Source of the DNA: Gnetum montanum
Lineage: Eukaryota > Streptophyta > Gnetopsida > Gnetales > Gnetaceae
Length of the DNA stretch: 64,000 bases
Direction of reading: 5' to 3'
Assembly: GCA_015680685.1 (NCBI GenBank)
Contig: MNCI01008953.1
Span: 426,733 to 490,732 of the forward strand
Shown here: positions 22,362 through 34,721 of the stretch, piece by piece
Layout: each line of letters starts with the position of its first letter
How positions within the stretch are numbered: position 1 is the first letter of the stretch
Position numbers and translations under genes: made by a program
The notes under the pieces: generated by a model
What the model was told of the DNA's origin: nothing
Databases searched by the model: none
The model's input: the letters and a program-made list of their open reading frames with translations, nothing else

Positions 22362-23193
22362 TGATGAGTGGCGAGGTATGCCTACACTCAACCATACGAA
22401 TATGAGCATTCTCACGTGTGATCTAGTCGAACTCCACAGACACACTAGTTGTGGCACCTAGATAGTTAGCCTTAGGTCGTAGTTCGTTGTCTTCCCACCT
22501 AGACTAGTATTATATTTGTCACATATGGTTTAGTCCAAAGTGAGATGTATGATGTGTTCCAAATCTAATGCTACTTTTGGGGCAATGGAAGGTAATATTA
22601 ACTAAGCTAAGCTAGGAGAGAAAGGGTAAGAGAATCTAATCTAGCCTAAGTGAAATGAGCATCTGTTCCTTGATCATCTGTACACATCTTGGACTTTGTG
22701 CACAACTACCACTAGGATTACCAAGTGAAGATCCTAGGTACACCACTGGGTTACCAAGTAATCACACTTAAATGCTCGTAATCAAGTCGTACTCATTCCA
22801 CGTTCTAACATGAGTTTAAGGGTAAGAGAAACTAATTAGGAAAGCAGTAAATAACAATTAAATAAATAAATAACAAAGTGAATGCTGCAATAATGAAGTA
22901 ATCTTGATCTTTATTTCCGGTCATGTGCATGTCCAAGTATGTCACACTCGAATAAAGGATGCTTTACAATTACATTCACCACACTGCGGGAAAACATGGG
23001 AAAAAAAATCTATCTCTGGAGGGATCAAACTAACAAAGTTTCACTATAATCTAACCTCTCCATGTGAAACAAGGGACAACCACTTCTTCTTTATAGACAT
23101 TGCGACGGACTGCAACGCAATATCATGGCGGACGCGATATCGCATACACGATATTGCAGGGGGACGCAATATTACGGCCTATGCAATATCACA
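22362..23193 (-). repeat. Element B LTR, left (3' LTR in element orientation)
   Basis: 832 bp, aligned end to end with the right LTR. Its right end carries short repeats around CGATATTGC/CGATATCGC. A minus-strand TATA variant (TATAAAGA) is at about 23096-23089. The two LTRs differ by many scattered substitutions, so the insertion is not recent. Confidence 0.85.
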
Positions 23194-23339
23194 ATAAAAA
23201 CTCATTGTCAAGTTATAGTGATTACACAGTGGATAGGTATGGGATTATTACCTAGAAAAAATGGAATGATGCCATAGTGTGGAAAGAGAACACAACACGC
23301 AAAATATGCTACAACTACAAAAATGTGGAACTCATGTAG

Positions 23340-26093
23340 TTCCTGGTGGCAGTGGCTCCTGCAGTGGTGCCTTCCCTTTGTCTTGTGCTCCAGAATTTGA
23401 AGCTTGATGGCATTGAAGTATGGCCTAGAGCTTCTCCTCTTCAGTCCAAGGGTCTTTTTCCATCCATGCTAATGTTCCAATGTTTGATGGAGTCGGCACC
23501 TCCCATGTACGGGATAGTTGTGGGAACATTTAGTTGGCCTTGGTGTACCAAGCTACGAACACCCATCGTTTCTTCTCATAGGCTTTGGCTTTGTTCTTGT
23601 ATTCATGAAGATCTATTAGCCATCGAGCCAAGTTAGTTACAACATATTTCTGTCCCTGGTAGCTAGCTTTTACCACCTCAAGTTCAAAATTTGCAACATC
23701 TAGTTTCTCCACCAGCTTCTTGCGCTCTGCAAATTTTGCTTCATATTTGATGTGTGTGGTTGCTACCTGCTACTTGAGCTCTGATCTCGGGTGCTCTGTT
23801 GCTAACATGACAAGATCAACATATCTAAGGTTTTCCAACTCTATGTACTCTGTCAAGTCTTGAATCTGTAGGTCTCGATTCTTAACTTCTGCTTGGTGGG
23901 CAAAGGCATATGTGTCTAATATGGCCTACCAGTCAATGTGTTGAGCACTAATGGTGTTGATTTGGGCCTTGGCCATATGGATCTCCTTTTCTAGGATTTT
24001 TTTGTACATCCCCACCTAATCTCATAAGTGCTCCTTCAGCTTCTCATGTTGTTTAGCCTCATTTTTCCACGTGCTGATCTCAATTGCTAACTTTTGGAAA
24101 ATAGTGTGTACCTCCTCCATCAAGAGGGTTCAATTTTCTCTAGCTAAAAGGCTTACATCTCAGTTGACCCAGATGAATTATTCTCCTAATTGATGAAAGT
24201 GTTCATCGAGAACATTCTTTTACTTTTTAATAGCGATCAACTGAAGATTGTCAGTCACAAGTTGTTGATTCTCTTCTTGCAAGGCCTTGAGTACCTTAAG
24301 ATGCTCATGAGTTTGTACTTGTGCTATGGAAGCATCCCAAGTGGCTGTGTTCTTTTCTTCTACTACCATTTTATTCTCTACAATTAACTCTATTAGTTTC
24401 TCCGTTCTAAAATTTTCTAATTAGTCTGTGGAAACGAATTGCAAAGGATCCTGCTGTGCTGCTTGTAAGGCCACAAGCTACTCTTGTAGTCTCTGCACTT
24501 CAGCTTCAGCATGCTCTGCCCTTACTTTTGTTAAGACCAACTTCCCCTTTGTGTAAATGAGGTCTGATTGAATTGTTGTTACATCCTAAGGGATGTCAAA
24601 TAGGGACGTCAGAACTTGCCCTGTTTGTAGCAATCGATCAAGCACATCCTCATGTTCCACAAGAGTCATTGAGGTACTGGCCAAAGTTTGAGCATCCCGT
24701 GCTTCTATAAGATCTACCGGTTGCACAATAGGTGCATTGAAGGATTCCTTGATATGGTCTGCGACCACATCTGCAACTCCCGTGACATTCTGGTGTTGCA
24801 TGACCACCACAGTGGCCCCTTCACTAGTCTCTAACTACACCTTGAAAGATGCCATGTTTCCTAAGATCTGTTGTTACCATCTACTTTCCCCTCCTATTTG
24901 AATGGATATTTCTCCCCTTGTGTGATCCAATGAAATATTAGGCTACCTAGCATCATTGATAACGCGAAAGAGGTTTACGTCATCATGACTTCCCCAACTA
25001 ACCATGTCAGCGATGGCCTTAAGATGTCTCATCGATGGTCTGTAGTCTTGCGGTGGTGGTAGCTAATCCTAGCCTGTGTTGGGCCCTGCTTCTTATTTTT
25101 GTCTTGGACCTATGGCTGGAGGTTGACTGGTTCCAACCATATGTTCTTCTTCTTGTTCTAGTCTCAACTCTTCACCAGTGCTCTTTCTTAGAGCTAGCGC
25201 CTTTAGCAATTCAGCATATGAAGTAGTTTGGGCTTTTTTGACGATGTCATTGGTGTATCCCCAAATACCATCATGTCGACAAAGCTTTTTGATAAGATAG
25301 GGGAAAGGCAACACCATCTTCCCTATCTTTCATTCTTTGAACTGCCTCAGGATCTCTATCAAATATAGATGGGGTAGGTTAGCATTAATCTTTCCCATCA
25401 ACACTACACATCCTCTAGCGACATACGTTGATATTATTTTGAGGCCCTTTGTGGGGAAGAGGTGATATGTTTCGATTTTAAAGTAAACTCTCTCTTCCGT
25501 TGTCAATTCATCAAATACTTTATCTCTACTATAAGCCTTCTCCAACCAATCCTTTAGCACATCAAGGTCTGAATGGGTAGATAACTAAGCAACCTGGGGC
25601 CCTGTATTCAGAAGGTTTAACACTTACAAAATTACCTACATAGAGAAGTCAATTGTCACACCATAAATATTCACAGTGGTACCTTGCTCCCTATTGTGCC
25701 AAAATTGGTACATTTCTCCTAGGTACCAGGCACCACTTTTAGAGAGGATAGGCCATAACGGAGATCCTTTGAGGTGATCCCTAATAGTCTTAGGAGATAA
25801 CTCTACAAATGAATAAAAATTCAACTCCACAATCACCGCAGCGAATGTGGACTTCTCATGCACGACCTGAACGCATTCTTGGGGTAACGTGAGTTGTTGT
25901 CCCTGTTCAGGTGCTGCTGCAGCTCCTCCTTCTGCCTACCTAAACCATTTGGTAGGAGGTTCATCTTGATGGATGCTGAATGATTACTCCTTCTATTCTA
26001 CATGTTGTCTAGCAGGTCTTTGTCTTCCACCTTTCCGAGCTTGTTTGCTTCCACCTTGGGTAGGACCTTCCTATTTTCCATGTTTCAGGGCCA
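23340..26093 (-). pseudogene. Element B gene in the env position (plant transposon-protein-like)
   Basis: Start ATG at 26093 (MALKHGK...). The N-terminal part is basic. The central domain spans about 25860-25100 and includes the stretch YVARGCVVLMGKINANLPHL and LPFPYLIKKLCRHDGI. This resembles the family annotated as putative plant transposon protein, often found downstream of pol in Athila-type elements. From about 24830 to 23340 it is rich in Glu, Lys and Gln with few breaks, suggesting coiled coil (RAEHAEAEVQRLQE region near 24500). Stops are mainly TAG. Chain C has the homologue at 57575-59573 with a much shorter C-terminus. Membrane segments typical of a true envelope were not seen, so 'env-position' describes place only. 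Confidence 0.6.
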
Positions 26094-26518
26094 TCTAAAA
26101 TCACACGGGCCAAGAGTTAGTAAGGTCATTTTTGAAGTTAAGTTATACATTACTACTTTCCTTAATTAATGATTGTATGTTATCACATGTGATAGTGCCT
26201 GAAAGTTTGTAATAATGAGTCATGTGACTTAGGTGGTTTCCATTTTAGTTTCCTAGTGTACCTAAGGGTTAAATGATTTTTAGGCACAATTATTCTAAGT
26301 GTTAAAGTTAATTACCCTAACTGATGTCCTTTGGATGATGATAAATTTCAAAGAATTTAGGCACTTTTCAGCAAGTTTCCCTCCCTCACAACTAAACTGA
26401 ACACTCCAGGTTCAAGTAGGTTCAAATGGAATAAAAATCGAAGGACCAGCAAGCGAGATAGAGTGAGAAAAGCAAGGGTCACATAATCACAAGTCATAGA
26501 GAAAAATTTCAAAAACTC

Positions 26519-26660
26519 CCCCCATGTGAATGGAAAAATGATGCTAAGTGTTGCAGGGGGGTCACCTATTTATAGGCAGTGGGGACACGATATTGCATAT
26601 GATACATCACGTACGCGATATCACGTGGGACACGATATCGCGTATGCGATCTCTCATCCC
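26519..26660 (-). promoter_or_regulatory. Element B internal promoter-like module
   Basis: Minus-strand TATAAATA at 26574-26567, preceded (26580-26655) by CACGTACGCGATATCACGTGGGACACGATATCGC-type sequence and followed by TTCACATGG. The 5' end of the B LTR has the same three parts in the same order: GATATCACGTACGC/ACGTGATATCGC (30925-31000), TATAAATA (30915-30908), TTCACATGG (about 30880). It lies about 480 bases upstream of the env-position ATG. Alternatively it is a leftover LTR fragment. Confidence 0.55.
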
Positions 26661-28050
26661 TAGTGATGTGGGAAACTATGAAAATACTAAATTTTTAAAT
26701 GAATTTCTTGAAATTAATGTTGGAAATTGAGGACATTGACTATGATCAAAGGTTCTAGGGAAATTTCATTTTGTCCAGAGGCATAATTAATGATGACAGT
26801 GTGGATTTTATCAATAAAGCCTTGGGTGGTAAGAAAAAGGGTATGTAATGGTACATTGGAACGTTAAAATTTAGAGGGATAATAATAAGGGAAAGAAAAT
26901 TATTGAGAAATACACTGAGGGTAATAAATGGGATGTGTGAGCTGTGTCATAAGTCAAAATTACAAAAGATTACAAAAGTGGATCCTCCCCAAAGAAGGTT
27001 CCAACCTATAATGCCCTTGGGTAACCACACTTAAAGTGTCCATGGACACTAGAAGGGTTAGATGTAATCTGCACTAATTTCACAAAACACACACATGTAA
27101 ATATCACCAAAATGAGATGAAAATTCTATGCTACATGGGACATGAGCTACAATTACATGAACAGTGAGATGAGAGGAACTATAGAAAGGGATCATAGAGA
27201 TTGGGACATGAAGTAACTGACCCAGGGCACAGTGAATCCTGTGTGTAAAGCATGATTAAAGTATCATTAACCCATCGTTCCAAGATCAGGACCAAGTCCA
27301 TTCCTCTAATCAGTGACATCACATTGTTTCATCCCATGATGAACAACTATGAGAGTACCATAACAACAAGGCATACGATCACTTGGCATTTTATTCAAGG
27401 GAGAAGTGATTTTTGTTTTATGGCATTTTGTTTTTCATTTTCTTCTCTTTCTTTTTTCCTTCTTTTTTGAACTTTACTGAATCTAGAGAAGCTACCAATC
27501 TTTAGGCATGGGTGCATGTCTTTCCAGTGGGATCCCCTAGAATAGCGTTTAATTTTTGAATGCCCTTTTTGATTACTCTTACTCCCATTTTCATTAGATC
27601 TACAAGGATCTTAGTACAACCACATTGCATGATAACTCCCATAGACATCACCAAAGAGAATCTGCAAGTTCCCTTGATGTCACACCCTAATCATTCCCTC
27701 TTGGTCCATCCTTCTTCATTCTGAGTACAATGAACACAAAATTAATTTTAAGTTTTAAGAATTTCAAGAATATAACTATACCCTCAAATAGAACCTCTTA
27801 TTGGTAGAATGGATGAGTCGGTGTAATGGGCTCACTGTTCCAAATAATTGATCACTCATGACTTAATAACATAGAACACACCTCAACCAATGATCCACAT
27901 GAGTGTTTTATTCATAGATGAGATTACTTACAAAAGTGTAAAAGGACAGAAACACAAAAACACAAAAAGACAAAAAGATAAAACAAAAAGGTGAAAAATG
28001 AAAAACTAGAAAACAAAAAGTTGTAAAATTAAAGAAAATGAAAAATATTT
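26661..28050 (-). other. Element B spacer between gag and env-position gene
   Basis: About 1.4 kb of AT-rich sequence without a recognisable domain. This is where pol would stand in an autonomous relative. Short open frames here have no family features. Confidence 0.5.
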
Positions 28051-30060
28051 ATTAATCCTGCTTGTTATTTAGAATGGGGATATCCCCCATAACTAATTGG
28101 TTGAGGATGGAAAGGATTAATAAATGGAAGTTAAGGATCCTTGCATGTTGAAAATATTGGAATTGGTCCATACTTACCCCATTAGGGTTCACACACTTGA
28201 TTATAATAAGCATAGTGGGGCACTTTATACGATGTAGTTCCCAAATAACGAGTTGACTCACTATGATGTTTGGGACCATTAGATGGTATGCAAGGATTGG
28301 GTTGTCACTCTCCATGTCTATGTTCATTGGATCGTATGGTTGTTGGAGTGTTAGTTGGTGGCCCTAATGAAGTTACATGAGGCGTTAGGTTCAAAGGTAA
28401 GTGTACACCACAGTGTGGGACTTGTTCTAAGTTGGAAGATGTAGTGGCCTTGGAATTATGTTGTCCCTTCTTATGGTCGTGTTTAAAGAAAGGACACTTT
28501 TGATGTTGAGGAGGCTTTTCACTACTGTTAGTAGCAGTAGCACAGGTGTCATTCATGGGTTGTTGTGGTGGTGCAGGCACCTTAGGAATAGTTGGTGGCA
28601 CTATGGAAGGAAGGAAATGATGAGAATGTTGAAAGTGTGGAGGAGCATAAGGTGCACAAGGTGGTGGTTGTGTTGGAAGCATGCGTTGATAGTCTTATGA
28701 AGAATAGTAGTGTAGTGAGATAAAGTATGTTGGCCCAGTTGGAGAAACAGGATGTTGAATGTGATAAGCATTTGGATTCAAATGATATGAAGGGTGTCTC
28801 CAGTCTAAGGGTGGATTCCCTCGTGATTGGGATTGTTGCCACTGTGATCGAACACAGTAGCTTTGTACGAACTCTAGATGTAATGTGTTTCCCCAATGCT
28901 CATGTAAATGTAATAATATTGGGCATTGACCCTTGGGGTGATTGTACAGGCAAATGTTGCACTCATATGTATGATTGGCAGTTGAGCTCTTATTTTCCTT
29001 ATCCCTTCTTTCTTATTATCTATTTTTTTGTCCTACTTCTTGGGTTGTCAAAACTCTATCTCCAATGATGTTGATATATTCTCCACACTTTTGATTCATC
29101 CATTCCAACATCTTATTGATCTTTGCCTTGGCTTCTTCTAATGTTTGTTGTAGTCGCAAAGATGATTCTTTCACCTTGAGATTGGTTGATTTCTCCTTTT
29201 TATGATCATGGACCTTTGTTAAGTTGAGATTTTGGTCCCATTTATGTTTTTCAACACTCTCCCATCTAGCTAATTCTTCTTCTTCTTTTGCTACCCACAT
29301 AAAAAGCTCTTGGACTTGATGGGTTCGTAGTTCATATAGTTGACCTTGGGCATACATTCCTAAGGTCTCTCTTGTTTCATTACGTAGCCCATCAATAATA
29401 TCGTACATTAGCCTTTCCTTGGAAAACCCATGGCCTAAACAGTTGTTTAACAGTGAATAATATCTTTTCAAGGCCATGTCCAAGAGTTCATTTTGTGCTT
29501 GTTTCCATCCTTGGATTTGTTTCCTCAAGGCTGACACTCTTGTGTCGGTTTGATATTTTTTGTTAAAGACTTCTACCATTGTTGACCAACATCGTATTGA
29601 ATTTGGTTTTAACGATCTATACCATATTTTTGCTTGGTCAATGAGTGTCATGGGAAAGAGCTTGAGTTTTTGCCAACCGTTATCAATGTTGTTCCATGTG
29701 TAGGCATCGTAGAAGGCTTGTAAATGTTGATGTCAATCTAATTCATAGACTCCTGAAAATTTAGGAAAGTTCTTTAAATCAAGCCTGGGTAGATGGCTCT
29801 CTTTACGATTCCTACGTGATATTCGAACAGCCTCATGTATTTACGTTAAGCTTATAGTGGCCAATGGGGGTTCATCGTCATCTTGTAAGTTATGCTTTTG
29901 GGCATTGAGATGACATTGCTTTTGTTCATGTTTATAAGAAACTACCACTTCAGGTTGTATACTCCAATCTTCATCGTCATATAGTTTGTTGGTTCTCCAA
30001 TGAACTTCCTCACTAAGTGTGGTATTATTATAATATGGTAGGAGAGGCATTGTTGTGTGT
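28051..30060 (-). pseudogene. Element B gag (Athila-like)
   Basis: ATG at 30050 (MPLLPYYNN...). The gag core is in the frame 29651-29016: IDQAKIWYRSLKPNSI, VFNKKYQTDTRVSALRKQI, DIIDGLRNETRETLGMYAQG. The domain is near-complete and followed by a lysine-rich helix region. A zinc-knuckle-like motif C-N-I-C-LYN-H-PKGQ-C lies at about 28961-28923, with CX2CX3HX4C spacing. The tail (28680-28310) is Pro/His-rich (QPPPCAPYAPPHFQH). Stops and a frameshift separate 29841-30050 from the core. This is the only replication-type protein in element B. Confidence 0.85.
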
Positions 30061-30162
30061 AAATTTATGTGATGTTTTATAATTACTTATTTTTAAGAGA
30101 TATATCATTAAGTTCTTTACAGTGACCTTGTATGATATAACTAATCTAGATAACTAGCACCA

Positions 30163-30180
30163 TCCTTGGAAACGATGCTA
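30163..30180 (-). promoter_or_regulatory. Element B primer-binding site (tRNA-Asp type, decayed)
   Basis: The minus strand reads TAGCATCGTTTCCAAGGA, beginning one base inside the right LTR. Against the complement of plant tRNA-Asp 3' end (TGGCGCCGTTGCCGGGGA) there are five transitions and one transversion. Athila elements are known to use tRNA-Asp. This fixes element orientation. Confidence 0.7.
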
Positions 30181-30181
30181 A

Positions 30182-31007
30182 TGATGAGTGGCGAGGTACC
30201 CCTACACTCAACCATACGAATACGAGCGTTCTCATGCGTGATCTAGTCAAACTCCATAGACGAACTAGTTGTGGCACCTAGATAGTTAGCCTTAGGTCGC
30301 AGTTCGTTGTCTTCCCACCTAGACTAGTATTATATTTGTCACGTATGATTTAGTCTAGAGTGAGGTGTATGATGTGTTCATAATCTAATGCTACTCCTGG
30401 GCCAATGGAAGGTAATATTAACTAAGCTAAGCTAGGAGAGAAAGGGTAAGAGAATCTAATCTAGCCTAAGTGTGATGAGCATCCTTTCCTTGATCATCCA
30501 TACACATCTTGGACTTCGTGCATGACTACCACTAGGATTACCAAGCGCAGATCCTAGGTATGCCACTAGGTTACCAAGTAATCACACTTAAATGCTCGTA
30601 ATCAAGTCGTACTCATTCCGCATTCTAACATGAGTTTAAGGGTGAGAGAAACTAATTAGGAAAGTAGTAAATAACAATTAAATAAATAAATAACAAAGTG
30701 AATGTTGCAATGATGAAGTAATCTTAATCTTTATTGCTAGTCATGTGCATGTCCAAGTACATTACACTCGAATAAAGGATGTCGTACAATTACATTCACC
30801 ACATTACGGGTAGACACAGGAAAAATAATCTATCTATGGAGGGATCAAACTGCTAGAGTTTCACTATAATCTAACCTCTCCATGTGAAACAAGGGACAAA
30901 TACTTCTTATTTATAGACATTACGGCGGACTGCGATATCACGTACGCAATATAGTAGGGGACGTGATATCGCAGAGGATGCGATATTGCAGCCTATGCGA
31001 TATCACA
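30182..31007 (-). repeat. Element B LTR, right (5' LTR in element orientation)
   Basis: 826 bp. Minus-strand TATAAATA at 30915-30908 lies about 100 bases from the LTR 5' end, so U3 would be short and R-U5 long. Between TATA and the LTR end is a run of CGATATCGC-like palindromes (30918-31005). Confidence 0.85.
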
Positions 31008-31209
31008 TCCCATCAGTCATAGTCTGTGAGAAACTTACGCTAATACCAAGGAAACCTAGCTTGTTGTTTTCTTCCAAACTGTGCATATTGTAACAATATG
31101 CTAATACCTTAAACTAGCCACCTTTTAGACACATACCTCTAAAACCTTGTATCATTTCACCTGATTGATAAAAGCAATGTAACAATTTCCATTCTTGGTA
31201 GTTTTGCAG
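31008..31209 (+). other. T2 sequence between element B and RT, ending in candidate 3' splice site
   Basis: Continuation of T2 after element B. It contains one array-B unit (about 31093) and ends GGTAGTTTTGCAG at 31197-31209, the counterpart of the T1 and T3 acceptors. Confidence 0.55.
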
Positions 31210-32880
31210 GTTAGTTTACAAATGGACAAAGCTTTGCTTGCACCCCTAGCCCTCACAGGCCCATATAAGAAAACTTTTAGATAGTCCAATCTTGCAATGA
31301 TAGGAACCAACACCTTCTCTTGTGACATAACCATAGCAGCCTCGAAATTATCCCTAGACTAGCCAAAACATTTGGCCCGAACCCTAGACCTGGAGGCTGG
31401 CGATGTAACCGAGGATTCCCTCACTAAGGTCTCTATGGTTATGCACAAAGCAGAAAGTAAAACCCTGAAGATTAGTTATCTCCTTGACCAACAAACGTAG
31501 AGCGACATATCACGAGTTCTCCAAAATAACGTTGCGGTATTCGCATGGTTGTACGAAGACATGTCGGGTTTAGACCTGTGACTAATACAACACAACATCG
31601 TGTTAGACTCACGTATCAAAGAGGTTAGATAGAAAGCATGGAAGATTAAGCCCGAAATTACGTTGGCAATGTGCGATGAAATCACTAAGCTATATAAAGT
31701 TGGTTTCATCCGCACGGTTGATTACTCAGATTGGGAGTCAAACATCATTGTCATTTCTAAGAAAATGGGAGGAATATGCATTTGTATAGATTTCCATGAT
31801 TTGAATAAGGCAACGATTAAAGAAAATTTTCCATTACCGAGCATTGATCAACTTATCGATATAACAACTGGACACACTTTACTATGCTTTATGGATGGGT
31901 TTTCGAGATGCAATCAAATCTTCATCAACCCAAAACATCAATTGACTACAACTTTCATGACCCCCTGGGGAACTTTCTATTATATCATGATGTCTTTCAG
32001 GCTAAAAAATGCTGGAGCAACTTATCAACGTGCCATGACATATATCTTTAGCGATTACCTCTTAGAGAGATTGAACGACTATGTAGATGACATAACTGTT
32101 AAATCTAAGAAGTCAGTAGATCATCCAAAACATTTAGAGCTAATCCTTAAATGATGTCTCAGACATGACCTATAACTCAACCAAAGAAAATGCATGTTTG
32201 GAGTCAAAACCAGATGCATGTTGGGGTTTTTAGTATTGAAGGATGGCATATGAGTTGACCCTGACAAAGTGAAGGCCATTGTTAACTTGGCACCACCTAC
32301 AAACCTCAAAGAACTACGTGGGTTGCAAGGAAGGTTACAGTTTATTAGGAGGTTCATCTCGAAGTTAATAGATAAATTATGCCCTATGAAACATCTACTC
32401 AAAAAGGGGATTAACTTTGAATGTACTGAGGACTGCCAGCGTGCTTTTGACAACCTAGAGAAAGAGCTGTTACATTTGCCAATGATTTTCCCACTACAAA
32501 GGGATCGTCCTTTTTATATCTAGCTGGCAAGTTCAAATGTGTCCATAGCTACATTGCTGTGTCAAAAGAGGGACGATGAGTCAAAAATCCCTATCTACTA
32601 TCTAAGTTATGCTCTATTTGCATGTGAAACAAGGTACAATGAAGTAGAGCATAACTGCTTGGCATTGGTTTTTGCGCTCAAAAAATGTAGACACTATCTT
32701 TTTCGCAACTAGGTTAACATAATTTGCAAAAACAACATTCTACAGGCTATTACAAACAATTTATATGAGAGTAGTAAGATAGCCCAATGGAAAGCCATCA
32801 TAGCAAAATTTGACTTGCACTACATTGGCCAATCTTCCACGAAAGGCTAAGCAATAGCCGACCAGCTCGTAACATCACCT
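31210..32880 (+). pseudogene. T2 reverse transcriptase-RNase H
   Basis: The frame from ATG 31221 carries the RT N-terminus (VFAWLYEDMSGLDL). The core is open at 31663-32154: ICICIDFHDLNKATIKENFP, FMDGFSRCNQIF, YYIMMSFRLKNAGATYQ and YVDDITVKSKK (catalytic Asp pair kept). The connection domain LKELRGLQGRLQFIRRFIS is in 32269-32523. RNase H runs about 32540-32850 (CETRYNEVEHNCLALVFALKK). Interruptions are mostly TAG at former Trp or Gln codons (for example 31361, 31629). It supplies the RT segment missing at the N in T1. Confidence 0.9.
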
Positions 32881-33400
32881 ATTAACAATCAAGCAATGAT
32901 AGAGCCTGAGTTTCCAGACAAACACATATATAGTTTAAGCCCTGTATTAACAGGCCTCAAAGCAACATTACACTTTGATGGAGCTTCAACTACAAGAGGC
33001 AGAAGTGCTGCCACCATCATCACACTTTCCCCTGAGGATGTTCATCCATTGGCTTACCGCGTAGCATTTCCCTGTACGAACAATGTGGCAGAATACGAGG
33101 GACTCCTCAGGGGATTGTCGGCAAGCAAAGAACTGAATGTTCAACACCTAGCGGTTCGAGGTGATTCAATGCTCATTGTTAATCAGATCATAGAGGTCTA
33201 CAACTACAAAGCCATGCATCTGCAACCCTATTGCAATATGGCTAAAGATCTTCTGAAATAATTTACTAAGACTAACGTCTGACACGTGCTACGTAGTGAG
33301 AACACCATAGCTGATACACTAGCTACTCTATCTTTAAATGTGCCACCACATTTGTTCATCACCTTGCCTACATTAATGATGGAATGTACCAATCCTATCA
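32881..33400 (+). pseudogene. T2 archaeal-type RNase H domain
   Basis: ATLHFDGASTTRGRSA (first Asp), VAEYEGLLRGL (Glu), AVRGDSMLIVNQI (Asp) and ENTIADTLATL (Asp) keep the D-E-D-D order. TAA after DLLK at about 33259 splits the domain. Confidence 0.85.
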
Positions 33401-34689
33401 TCCCAGTGGTGCAAATCTCTTCTCTAAGCGTGTAAGGAACACTAGAATGGTACAACAACATTAAAACCTACCTTCTACATGGTGAACCACCGCACGAGTT
33501 AACATCTGCATAAAAGGACACAATCTACAAGCATGCTAGGCAATATGTCATCATTGGAGACAATACTTTATGTAGGTGCTCTTTTGATGGGGTGTTGCTA
33601 ACCTATGTTAATAGTGACCAAGCACAAAGGATAGTTAGCGTAGTCCATGAAGGACTATGTGGAGGACACATAGCCCTGGGCGCCATGGCTACTAAAATCA
33701 AATGCTTAGGGTACTACTGGCCCTACATTGAATGAGATTGCCTCACCAAAGTTAAGACATGTGACACATGCCAGCATTACACAAATCTAATACACATGTC
33801 ATTGACTAAGTTACATACCACACAGATCACTTGGTCATTCCAACAATGGGGACTAGACATCATAGGTCCCATCATGCCTAAGTTTTTTATAGGACATAGT
33901 TTCATTATCACCACCACTGAATACTTCACAAAGTTGGTTGAGGCTATTCCCATAAGAAAGACTACATCTCAACAGGTTTTCTATTTTATCTTGGATAACA
34001 TAGTAACAAGGTTTGGGCTTCCCATGACTATTGTGACTGATAATGGGCCACAATTTAGTAGTACCAAAACCAAATCTTTCTACAAAAACCTTGGTATTAA
34101 ACAATCTTTTTCCTCATCATATTACCCACAAGAAAATGGTCAAGTAGAAGAAACAAACAAGGTGGTTATCAATTTACTAAAGAAGATGCTTAGTAGCAAT
34201 AAGAAATGATCGCATGAGCAAATCCTCTACATGCTATGGGATTACTATACAACATACAGAATAGCTATGGGTAGGATGCCCTATAGCCAAGTCTACGAAT
34301 TTGAAGTAGTGTTGCCCCTTGAACTACAGGTTCCCTCACTATGGATGGTCTTCTCCATGGTTATAAATGAGACTCAACACAACGAGTCCAGGATCATGGA
34401 TCTAGACTCAGTGGAGGAGAAGCGCATCTAGACACTCGATAGCATTAAAAAATATCAAGACATGTAGAATCAGAAGCATCATCACAACCTGCATCAGCGG
34501 TCGATCAAGAAAGAAGACTTGGTCCTCAAAGTCATTCGCAAATCAATAAGCAAATTCTCTACAAGCTGGGAGGGCCCCTTTTTGGTTGTCAATGCATATG
34601 ACAATGGAGCATTCAGACTAGCAGACATCAATGGTAAAGAGCTTGCAAACCCGGTGAATCATATGTACATGAAGCAATACCACATTTAG
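33401..34689 (+). pseudogene. T2 integrase
   Basis: Zinc-binding region at about 33640-33790 (VHEGLCGGHIALG...TCDTCQHY). DDE core: WGLDIIGP (33848), VTDNGPQF (34035), NGQVEETN (34137). All three acidic residues are present. The C-terminal part ends NHMYMKQYHI at 34689. Stops at about 33735, 34209 and 34430, and TAG within 34465-34470, break the frame. Confidence 0.9.
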
Positions 34690-34721
34690 ACGTTGGCTTG
34701 GCTAGAATGCAATGTAACAAT

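Larger units (their letters stand above)
22362..31007 (-). mobile_element. Element B: non-autonomous Athila-like LTR retrotransposon inserted in T2
   Basis: Two LTRs (22362-23193 and 30182-31007) begin TGATGAGTGG and end ATATCACA in + orientation. Internal genes lie on the minus strand: gag next to the right LTR and an env-position gene next to the left LTR. No protease, RT, RNase H or integrase was found between them, so mobility would need a partner. The candidate target duplication is imperfect (GCCAT before, CCCAT one base after). It splits T2 between the antisense promoter and the RT. The gag and env-position genes match those of chain C at 54300-59573. Confidence 0.85.

Noticed and set aside
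23340-26093. True viral envelope protein
   Set aside because: No signal peptide, transmembrane or fusion segment seen; it resembles a plant transposon-associated family.
22098-31210. Element B as part of the T2 intron from the start
   Set aside because: It has its own LTR pair and primer site and interrupts array B; T1 and T3 lack it.
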